DNA from: Ciona savignyi | Taxonomy: Eukaryota > Chordata > Ascidiacea > Phlebobranchia > Cionidae | NCBI GenBank assembly: GCA_000149265.1 | Contig: CH002934.1 | Location: forward strand, 72,782-136,781 | Length of the DNA: 64,000 nucleotides | Reading direction: 5' to 3' | Shown here: piece by piece, positions 36,680 to 46,700 of the stretch | Layout of the letters: each line of letters starts with the position of its first letter | How positions within the stretch are numbered: the first letter of the stretch is position 1 | Made by a program: the position numbers and the translations under genes | The notes under the pieces: model-generated | Told to the model about the DNA's origin: nothing | Seen by the model: the letters and a program-made list of their open reading frames with translations, nothing else | The model's database searches: none

Positions 36680-36985
36680 TGGTCTATTGGGGTTAAAGTT
36701 ATAATCATCATGATAGATTGGAGTTAAAGTCATTATCATCATGGTAGATTGGGGTTAAAGTCATTATTATCATGGTAGATTGGGGTTAAAGTTATTATCA
36801 TCATGGTAGATTGGGGTTAAAGTCATTATTATCATGGTAGATTGGGGTTAAAGTCATAATCATCATGGTAGATTGGGGTTAAAGTAATTATCATCATGGT
36901 GGATTGGGGTTAAAGTCATATTCATCATGGTAGCTTGGGGTTAAAGTAATATCATGGTAGATTGGAGGTTAAAGTTGTTATATAA
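36680..36985. repeat. 31-bp minisatellite
   Basis: About nine units of TGGTAGATTGGGGTTAAAGT plus CATTATCATCA. Two further diverged units lie at about 38365-38430, inside the local duplication. Confidence 0.9.
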
Positions 36986-36989
36986 AGCA

Positions 36990-37690
36990 ATAACATCGTA
37001 TATAAGCTTATACGATAAGGAACAAACAACAATCGATACAATCACCACTGAACAAACGATTTAAACAACTTAAGAGTTACTAACTGTAATTTCTTACAAG
37101 CAACAGAAAAAAAACATAATTGCAGACAGTACATCAATTTCGCACAAACCACTATAAATAAGAATGCGTTTAATAGGACACAGCGTGAAGTGAAAGTCTT
37201 TTTATTGTACCGCGTGGCATAACTGAATGTACAGTAAAGGTATTAATCACGTGATCAAAATTATGCATTTGATTGTGACGTTTGACCAGCCCATTGTGTG
37301 CGTGTCACATGTGCGTACAGTCTCTTACTAACGTAATGTTACTTTTTTGTTGTCGAGTTAACCAATAGAAGTTAAGAATTAACAATGCCAATAAAATATC
37401 ATAAATGTATATTTTGATCTGTTTATAGTTTTAAACATGAAAAGGGGTCGCGGAAAATTTTAATCAATTAAAAAAGGTTTCAAAAGCTTAAAAGTTTGGG
37501 AAGGCCAAATCTATACCATCAGCATTTGAAAACTTAACAAAATCATCAGTCTTACAATTCGTAAAGCATGCAAATCAAAAGGCAAAATTATCTTAATATT
37601 GTGTTGTAACAATAGAAACTGTTAAATAGCTAGCATTGGTAGTTATATATATACCGTTATCGCTAAATGTTTGGTCGAAAACGTTTGAAT
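36990..37690. other. Non-coding stretch
   Basis: AT-rich sequence with no coding signal. ATCACGTGATC at about 37247 is an isolated palindrome. Confidence 0.4.
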
Positions 37691-37739
37691 AGTTAAATAA
37701 ATGGTTGGCACGCGAAGTTGCTTTCATAATAATATTATT

Positions 37740-39010
37740 CATAAACTGGACACTATAATTAAAAGGTTGCCGACTCCTGTACTACACAATCGGATGACAA
37801 TTGCTGACAAACCTTTTACTACAACCACACACATAAACAAAGCAATAATTATTAAATACAATTCCGCTCACGCTTTCACTGTGTTGTCGAATTCCCAGCA
37901 AAGAACACGGGATACTTGTTTCGTCTCCACCGATGTCCGTTCTCGTTAATTCGTTTCTCCGCCAAAGCTGGTTCTCAGGTTTTCTGAAGATTTTGATTTA
38001 GTTATAATAAGTATTAATAGCACGATACAAGGAATTTTAATAAAGGCTTAGGATTATTCGCCTCTCAGGCGAGGGTTAACTTTGCTTTTATTTTCCTGTA
38101 ATTTAGTATTTTCCTCACTAGTTAAGAATCGTGTAAAGAATTTATCGAGCACTCAAGGTTACACCAGACTAATATGTTGTTTGTGGATAATATGTTAGCG
38201 CTGACAAATACAATTAATCAATCTGTAAGTTATCAAGAAATTATTCGTTTACATACACCCATTACAACCTTTCACTTTACTCCAAAAAATCGAGCACGAA
38301 TCCCTACTCGCTCCCCAAAGTCTCTCTCGGCGTTTCTTTTGTTCAAATAGTAGTTTCTACATGGTCGATTAGGGTTAAAGTCATTACCATCATGGTAGCT
38401 TGGGGTTAAAGTCATCACCAATGATTAAAGTCATTAAATATGGCACAAACAACTTAAAAGTTAAAAACTACAATTCTAAAAGCAGAAACTGGACTCGACG
38501 TATTGACGAGCTCCATAAGATCTCAGTATAAACATAATATTTATGTAAGGTTCTACACTGTGTTTTAACCTACAAACTACACTATCGGATGATAATTGCT
38601 GATAAACCTTTTACTACGACCACACGCATAAACAAAGTAATACTTTTAAAATACGAATCCGCTCACGCTTTCACTGTGTTGTCGAATTCCCAGCAAGAAA
38701 CACGGGATACTAGTTTCGTCTCCACCGATGTCCGTTCTCTTCGATTCTTTTCTCCGCAAAAGCTGATTTTCAAGTTTTCTGCAGATTTTCATTTAATTAT
38801 AATAAGTATTAATTACACGATTCTCTCCAGCCTCATGTTTACACTTTGTACAGAGGATCCCAACAAAGGTCAAGGATTACTCGCTTCTCAGACGAGGTTA
38901 ATTCTGCTTTTCTTTTCTGGTAATTTATTATTTTCCTTATAAGTTAAGAATTGTGCAAAGAATTTTTCGGGCACCCATGCTCGATTTTACACAGGGTTAA
39001 TGTGTTATTT
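37740..39010. repeat. Local tandem duplication
   Basis: 37785-38160 pairs with 38575-39010 (ATCGGATGA.AATTGCTGA, CGCTCACGCTTTCACTGTGT, GTCTCCACCGATGTCCGTTC). 38230-38430 pairs with 36560-36760 (AATTATTCGT, ACAACCTTTCACTTTA, AGTAGTTTCTAC.TGG and the minisatellite). The pattern X-Y-X-Y fits a tandem duplication of roughly 1 to 1.7 kb. Confidence 0.75.
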
Positions 39011-39399
39011 AAAACACGTTTTAATTGGTACGTTTAAATTTAAGTTACAATTTTTATCTTCGGTCCTATCAACCTCTTTTTACAGGAGTCGTCGACCACC
39101 TGCTTGTCACAACCGCTTCGTGTTTGATCGTTTCCACGGTTGATTAAATAGTTTCTGCATAATGAAACTGGTTAATATCAACATAAATTGTTGGTTATCA
39201 AGAAGTTGTTATTATTTTATAAGTCATTATTTTAACCTAAAATTGAAAATGTTTCAGTGACAAATATACGTCATAATAATAATGTTAAAATTAAATATTG
39301 GTTATTTTTAGTTACGTGGGAAAAAAACTTTATAAAAATGTACCTGTACCGCAACGATAACGCGCCAACCCATTAAGGTGGTTATCAATTATGTACACA

Positions 39400-39800
39400 A
39401 TTCTACGGAGTAGCATTAATACGACGCTTATCACCTTTGCGCACGAAACACCAGCGAGGACCTCAGATCGCCTCCACTGCCACAAGCCCCTTCTGCTGCT
39501 CTGCTGATTGAATGGTTGTCCCCGCAGGAGAATTCTGTTGCAATTAAGTTACAAATATGTATTTTGCCTGTAGAATAGTTAACGGTTAAATTATTTATTT
39601 TGCCCTTCTTACCCTTTGTGCTGCACTACACTACTTCTGATCCAGGTAATGAATGGCTGGATGAGATGTTACTATTTATACCACGGAAGGGCGGAAATGC
39701 CCCCGTTATTGCCTTTTTCTCGTTTAGCCCAAAGTTGACCTCATGACCCATAAGCAACGCTTCGCATTTTATCTCGATCACTGTGTTTGATCAAAGCTAT
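39400..39800 (-). other. Possible small minus-strand gene or promoter
   Basis: GGTATAAATAG (read leftwards near 39680) is a good TATA box, with a donor-like GGGTAAGA about 75 bases later near 39610. Further left, after TTAATTGCAACAG, lies a short GC-rich frame (NSPAGTTIQSAEQQKG) ending in TGA. The parts were not joined convincingly and no family is recognised. Confidence 0.25.
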
Positions 39801-40408
39801 CATTGGTTTAACAAATATTCCTCCAAATTGATAAATTAAACCGATTGTCATAACAACCCAAGTTACATTGATGGTGGTCGATATACCACCTTGTTTAGCT
39901 GTTGCCCAACCCTATGTTGAATATGTTATTGTCGATCATACGATCTGCGAGTTCGCGTGTATAGAAGATGTTTAAAAGTCGGTTTAATCAGCTGTGGGAA
40001 TGATGGTCGTACATGAATGGTCGTCAATATTATGTGTAACAGGGGTCAGGTCGCCGGACAAACATCTAGTGGACAATGAAACACATGGAATAGCAATTTT
40101 GATATTTTTGTTTTAAGTCTATAATTTATCACGAGAGTGGCTTAATCAATCTACCATGGCGTGGTTTTTCCGTTTATTGTTTGATTATCACTAGTTGTTA
40201 AATTCATTTAATTACTTTTTATTTTTTTTTATATAAGTAAGTTACGAACTTACTTAATCAATTTTTTTTGTGGTAAAGCACATACATACTTAGAGTATTA
40301 ATTATTTTAACTTTAATAAAGTCGACATACGTTGCAAGTTGCAACACAAAACGCTTTTAAATGTTTCATCAATACATAACAAAATGTAAGTTTTGATATT
40401 ATTTTATT

Positions 40409-40629
40409 NNNNNNNNNNNNNNNNNNNNNNNNNNNNNNNNNNNNNNNNNNNNNNNNNNNNNNNNNNNNNNNNNNNNNNNNNNNNNNNNNNNNNNNNNNNN
40501 NNNNNNNNNNNNNNNNNNNNNNNNNNNNNNNNNNNNNNNNNNNNNNNNNNNNNNNNNNNNNNNNNNNNNNNNNNNNNNNNNNNNNNNNNNNNNNNNNNNN
40601 NNNNNNNNNNNNNNNNNNNNNNNNNNNNN
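40409..40629. other. Assembly gap (221 N)
   Basis: A run of N with a non-round length, probably an estimated gap. Confidence 0.99.
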
Positions 40630-41289
40630 ACTAGATCGTTCTAATATAGAAATATTATACCAACAACACGCGGCGACATTAATGACATAAAATGCTTAAG
40701 AATAGCGTGAGATAAAATGCTTTGGCGACACCAAACGGAATTTTCTACTTATGTGAACCACCAAATCTATAGTGTTGGTTCATATTCACGTATTTCTAGT
40801 TTCGACTCTTTTTTCATCTTTAGGTCACTTAAATAGAATAAACAAATTTTAAGGAAAAAACGCAGAAGAAACAGATGACTGATTGGCGGACACGGATTAC
40901 GTCACCTAAATATCTGCAAAGTGCATACATTACCATTGGCTCTTGCGTTTGTATGGATTTCAGGTTCTTCTTTATATGTTGTGTTTTAAAGCTGAAATGT
41001 TCAATATTATTTTACTTGTAATGTGGTCAAATGCGCCTGCAAGAATCTTTCGGCCAATATAACCCAGATGTTATTTTTTAATAACTTTAAAAACAAACTA
41101 TTGTTTCTCTTCTGCGGCAATATATGGTCGTTTATATGAACTACAAACATAATAAGCGCGTAGAAATGTTCTAAATAAAGACGTTCTTTATTGTAAACTG
41201 TGCTATAAAGAACTTCCAAAGTATAGTCATCACTCAAATACTCAATTTTATGCGTTTTTAATTTTTATATGATTTTTTACCATGCTAAG

Positions 41290-41395
41290 TTTCGATCTCG
41301 TGATTGGTGTCTAAGATCGTGACTAAGGCCGACCATTTCTGTGTGTTAATGGCATATCTATCGTTCGCATTAACCATTCGATTACACGACCGTAT
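41290..41395 (-). repeat. tRNA-derived SINE copy, inverted
   Basis: Read leftwards: ACGGTCGTGTAATCGAATGG then TTAATGCG, ending with a weakened B box (AGATCGAAACTTAGC). Same family as 23779-24153. Confidence 0.65.
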
Positions 41396-43307
41396 TGTTT
41401 CGATGCGTTGCTGAAGAATCGCAGTTGCATGCTTTGGCGACATCAAGCGGATACCTTACAGCTACGGCCAAACTTGGCCATCTAAGTATTTACGATTACT
41501 CTAACCGGATTAATTTCTTTATATTGTATTTTTTCATTTTAAATTTACACTTAGGTTTGGCGGCCACGTCTGGCTATACCTACGCTAAATAATTAATATG
41601 AATATAGAAGTGTTTTAACGACTGTCGTTTTTCTTCTTTTCCCATTCACTCGGTGAAAACATAAAAAATATCATATATGCTACTTACTTGATGATTTTTT
41701 TGCACCGAAAGCGAATTTCCATTCACAAAATCTTTAAAAAATATACAATAATAACTTAGACAAGATCAAAACTACTGTCAGTCAAAGGTACCAAAAGGGA
41801 CTTCGCCAAATGCAGGGGATAACAAGACTATCTTATCGTTACACAGATCGAACTAACAAGGAATGTTAGCACACGGGCATCCGTTTCTGTCAGATTAGCC
41901 TACCTAGCAAATGTAAGGGAGCATTCTTACACGAGTAATACATTGATTATCTCGCTTTCATTGTCAAGTTATCAGAGCCTTTGTGTTGTAAGTATAGCTG
42001 GTTTCGGGAACGTAATATTAACCGTCTTTGTGCAGTTTGTGCAAAAAATTGTCGGGTCTGCAAACACAGTAATGCGCTAACACCATAGACCAACGAATGT
42101 TTTCCAGCTTGATTTTTCTAAAGGTTAATTGTGTTTTTCTTTAATTATTGTAATTTTTAATGTAATTAGAGTAAACTTGTTTCATTATAGCTCTTGTATG
42201 TAAGCACTTAATTTAAGCTACTTGAATATTCATAAATATCTTAGCCTATACTTTCAACAACTACAATAAACAATATTCAAAGACGGTAATGTTTAGTTGT
42301 GTAGCGATTGATTGATGCGACAGATTCATATATCGCGTCATAAGTAAACAAACAGTCTTAAGAAGAAACCTATTATAAGGTCGAAAATAACCCGATATTA
42401 AAAAAGATTAGTAAGAAGTTAACTAAAAAATAATGGCGGTAACGAAAAGGGGGGTTTCCCGTCGTCAATGGTGACAATAGAAAAAGAACGCTATCGCTTT
42501 GTTTCGATTCAGTTTCGCCGAAAAACAGCGTCACGGTTGATAGATTTGACCTTGTTGATAGTTTCATCAACTTTTTTCTGTAGCTAAAGTTTTTAAATTA
42601 AGAAATATTTTCGTTTTTTCCAATAAAATTTCCTACGAATAAATCAAAGCGTAATTTTGTAGTTTTGTTACTATTAGAAGTAAGTAATCCTAAACATTCC
42701 TTTCTAATTGTTTGTATTGTAGCAAATTAACTATTTTTGGGTAGATTTTTTATGCAATAATCATAGTGGTACTATTTATCGGAAGCCTACAATGTTAATT
42801 TCTATACCCAGTATGCAACTTATAAACACTCTTTCCAGTTTCTAGAAAACACCTGGATTTTAATTTGATTCAAATAACAAATAAGTTCACCTCCTACATA
42901 GTCTAGCATAAATCTCAAGTGAGTTGAACTACTACTGTTTCTGTTACACGCATTGTGGCCAATCGTGGAGGCAAATGTCAGATTAACCAGATGTGAATTC
43001 AATCATTTTATTCTCACGCTGGTTCCCCTAATGAGCTTGCATGTCGGTGGAATCAGGAAAAACAAGATTTGCAGACATCCTATCCATCTGCAGTGGGACA
43101 TCTACTGGTCTCGATAACGGTTTGTTTGTTATTGTGTTTCTTAACAGTTGACACTTTGCAATTTCCATAAATTGTCACTTTTATCTCATGTGCTAGGGGT
43201 TAAGCATAGAGGTGTAGGGTTTTCTCAACATTAGGCCGACTATCATTAGCCCCAACTGAATGCAATGAAATAATTGGTTATATTGATTTAGGGAACAGCT
43301 CAGCCAT

Positions 43308-43410
43308 ACACAACATACTGGATAGCTCCTGTAACCCGACGGTGGGCCCGCAGTGATCTGACGATTGCTTGTGTGATATTGCCACCTTTTATTGTCATGA
43401 ATATCCTAAT
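43308..43410. repeat. Dispersed repeat (copies at 46468, 49228, 49440)
   Basis: Shared core: CACAACA.ACTG.ATAGCTC, GTAACCCGACG.TGGGC, GATCTGACGATTGCC.GTGTG. Three of its copies sit in introns of the carboxypeptidase/HECT locus. Confidence 0.7.
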
Positions 43411-43558
43411 GTATCCTAAACTTATTAAGGTATTCTATAATAAATAAGTCAGATTTGTATTAAAATCATGTCAAAGTTTATTTTTATGCAATTTTTGACC
43501 TTAAACCTGGGTCTAGGTAAACAATTTTGTTGTATAAAATTTTGTTGATTCATTCCAG

Positions 43559-43704
43559 ATCCAAGCTGGAAAGGAAACATTCGATCGAAGATTGAAAATG
43601 ATCTTTCCTACCAAGTCCAGGAGGCACTAGCTCCCATTGTTACATCACAAAAGAAATGGGCATCAAAGAAAAAAGCGGAACGAAGGAAAGCCTTGAATTT
43701 GCAG
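43559..43704 (+). CDS. Exon 1 seen of the carboxypeptidase-like gene
   Basis: Acceptor CATTCCAG, donor CAG|GTTAGG. Encodes DPSWKGNIRSKIENDL, then VQEALAPIVTSQKKW and a basic KKKAERRKAL. Of the three frames only this one is open. It ends in phase 0, whereas the next visible exon needs two carried bases, so an exon is missing between them or there is a base error. Confidence 0.6.
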
Positions 43705-46700
43705 GTTAGGATTGGACATTTATGTTTATCTCCGTGAGTGGGTAAACGCAAGGGGGTTTATCACATGTACAATTGTCAGATCACATTGCACTCACAGTCG
43801 GGTTACCAAAGCTATTGCTGTGTTTTGTCTATGTTTCCGATGTTTCTTTAATTTGGTAGATCCCTGTAATTCACAATGACCCTTAAGTGCCTTGCCCAAG
43901 GATACAACTGACTAGCTAGCGACCAGTTGAATCTGCAACCCTTCAACTGAAAAGCGTTGCACTAACCCACTAGGCTCTTCACAAACTGAAGATATATTAA
44001 ATCCAGTTTCGATTAGTTTTTCTAATCTATGAGGAGCATAAACCAACTAAACTACATTCCAAACCCCCGACCCCAGGTAAACTACATGCAGCAAAGACGA
44101 CCTCTCACCCAGATAGCCCCGGAACCAGGGGATCGGTTCAAATATATCGACGTGAATTACATCCCCCAACAAGACCAGTTGTACAGCGGTGGAAGAAGTG
44201 CTTTCCCAGCTTCCCTCGCTAATTTAAGACTTTTGAAAACTGGAGGCAGAAATAGAGGTTTGGATTGATTGGTAATAGTGGTTTATTTGGCTGTAACTTA
44301 TCTCTTGTGGTACGTAGATGATGGGGTTTTTATGTTTATTCACAAGGATTAGAAAAAGCAAACGGTTAAAACACAGGCAATTATCATATTACCTTAAGTC
44401 TACAGTCCTGCTAACCAAGCTGTTGCAGTTTATTCAATATGATGAAGATATTGTTACAGATTTTGTTCAGTATAGTGATGAGATAAGATCATTTTAAGTA
44501 TTACTTTAGTCCACATTTCATGATTTGTACACTAAATTTACAAGTTGCAAGAAAGAGCATATCACAATAAAGATCATCATAACAATTTTAATAAGTTTAA
44601 AAAAAAATTTTGGAAAAAAAAGTAGTTTTGTAATTTTAAAAACAACAAAAGTAGTTTATTTAATGAAAATCCGAGTCCAACATAACTCTGTTCCAGGATA
44701 CGGTCGGAATGAGGGTGATCGGAACTTGTGTGGGGGGTTGGACTTGACTCTGCTCGATAACTCCAGTTCAAACTTATTTTCAATATCGAGGAGAGGTTTT
44801 CCTGGGAGTACGTTGAAGTAAGTTGAATAGCCTGATGGGTTTGTGCATCAACTTACAGTCGGAAGGTCTAGTGGGCAAGTAACTGAGCAGTCATCGCCTG
44901 AACACAGTGGATTAATGTTTTTTCTGAATTGAAGGAACATCTCAATCATTTAGTATCATTATGGTTGCTCAAAATCCTACATTTATTTATTAGTTGAGTA
45001 TTCATTTTGCCATCTATTTCTGTTCCTATGTCATGATGTATTCTGTTTAATGATAAGTGGGATTTAATTTCAGTATATATTTAATATATATATATATATA
45101 TATTTCACCCTGATTAACATAGGCCTACTTAGTATATTATTAAATTGAAATTGTAATATAATTGCCTTGAGAGCACACAGAAACTCCCCTCACAAACACA
45201 GAGTCATAACTCATTTTAAACTTCCCATTGTATTTTCTCTTCTTTGTTTATTGTTCTTTCACCCAGGCCTTTGATGCCAAGAATCGGAGAATACAATGGA
45301 TTAACCATGCCAAGCTATGGGATGAATAGACAGTGTTTCCAGGTATAACTGATCATTTGGTGTTTCATACATAGTGTGGCAACATGAGGTCTGGTGAACT
45401 ATTGGGGAATATAGAAGATTATTTCACTGTTTTGTGCCTTGAATTATATCACATTTCCTGAACAATTATTTGTATCAAATTTTGTATTCACCCCAATATG
45501 GGTTTGGAACTGATCTTGATAAAATAAATATACGAGCGCAGTCTTACAAAGTTGTGCATAAATAAGTGGATTATATTTTCCCTAAAAGGTAAGGTGGATG
45601 AGCATTTTAACATGGATATTCATCAAAATAAATTGTCTCCCAATGTTGTGTATTGTATATTATTAACATGGGAGTTTGAAACATTAAGTTTCTAAGCAGA
45701 TTAAAAGTTTACATTAAAGTTACAAAGATTAGCTTATTAAAATGCTTGTGTAATTTTCCCAACTGTCTGTAACTTTACCCCGACGGTTTCACGTAGGTAT
45801 TACTTTAACCCTATACTTCCACGCAGGTGTATACAAAGGATGGAATGAACAATCTCTTAAATTCAAAATCTCGCCAATCGAAACTCACTCAAATGGGAAA
45901 CGGCAAATACGTCAACAAACATGGAATTACACTTAGCAGGGTTGGACCTTTTTGGCCAAGTGGGTTCGGACCGGTTTGCCAATGCCCTGAGTAAGTCGTG
46001 TAATTAAAATATAAAAATCTAGTCAAAAGCTGTTTTTTTTCTTTTGTTAATTAAACAATGCTTTTCTGAATATTAAATGTTTAATTAAAAAAGCCGTTTT
46101 TACTTGTAAAAACTTGTTTTTTTTTTATTTTTCTACTCTAAACATTATTTTAAGCATCAACAATTAAAATATATAACAAAAATGGTAAACAAAAAAAGTG
46201 CAAATATCATATGATACAAAAATAAAATAAATGAAAACCATTTATAAAACAGAATAAAAAATAATAAACTGAGCTAATATTGAACTAAAATTTTGTTTAA
46301 CAGATTTCTTGTGTGTTGCCCTAAGAATGAATTATACGGAGAAGCATTCGGTAAGTAATTGGAACAATATATATTCTGATATGTTACTGTACGTGCTTAA
46401 CAAGGATTTCCTGAACCCAATTGTTTAATGGTTTCAAATAAATTAAAGAAACATCTAAATCATACACAACACACTGCAATAGCTCCGGTAACCCGATAAT
46501 GGGCGCGAGGTGATCTGACGATTGCCCGTGTGATGATACCTCCTCTTTTTGGGCCTTCCATGGCCTAAATTCCTGGTCCCGGTAGCTACTGTGGACCCGC
46601 CCATATTAATGTAATGTAATACCTCCTCTTCCATTTACAAGGATAAAACACCAATATCCACTTCCCCATCATAATTTATCTTTGAGTAAATAATAATATA

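Larger units (their letters stand above)
40630..43558. other. No gene identified
   Basis: Contains an inverted SINE (41290-41395), a repeat at about 41555-41640 (GGC.ATACC.ACGCTAAAT) that recurs at 62015, and a dispersed repeat at about 43308-43410. Short minus-strand frames at 41007-41237 and 42373-42570 lack recognisable motifs. The 5' exon of the downstream carboxypeptidase gene may lie here but could not be fixed; ATGAGCTTGCATGTCGG at 43031 is one possible start, with unmatched phase. Confidence 0.35.

Noticed and set aside
36680-36985. Regular direct repeats that might be read as a CRISPR array
   Set aside because: The units are contiguous, without unique spacers; this is a minisatellite in a eukaryotic genome.
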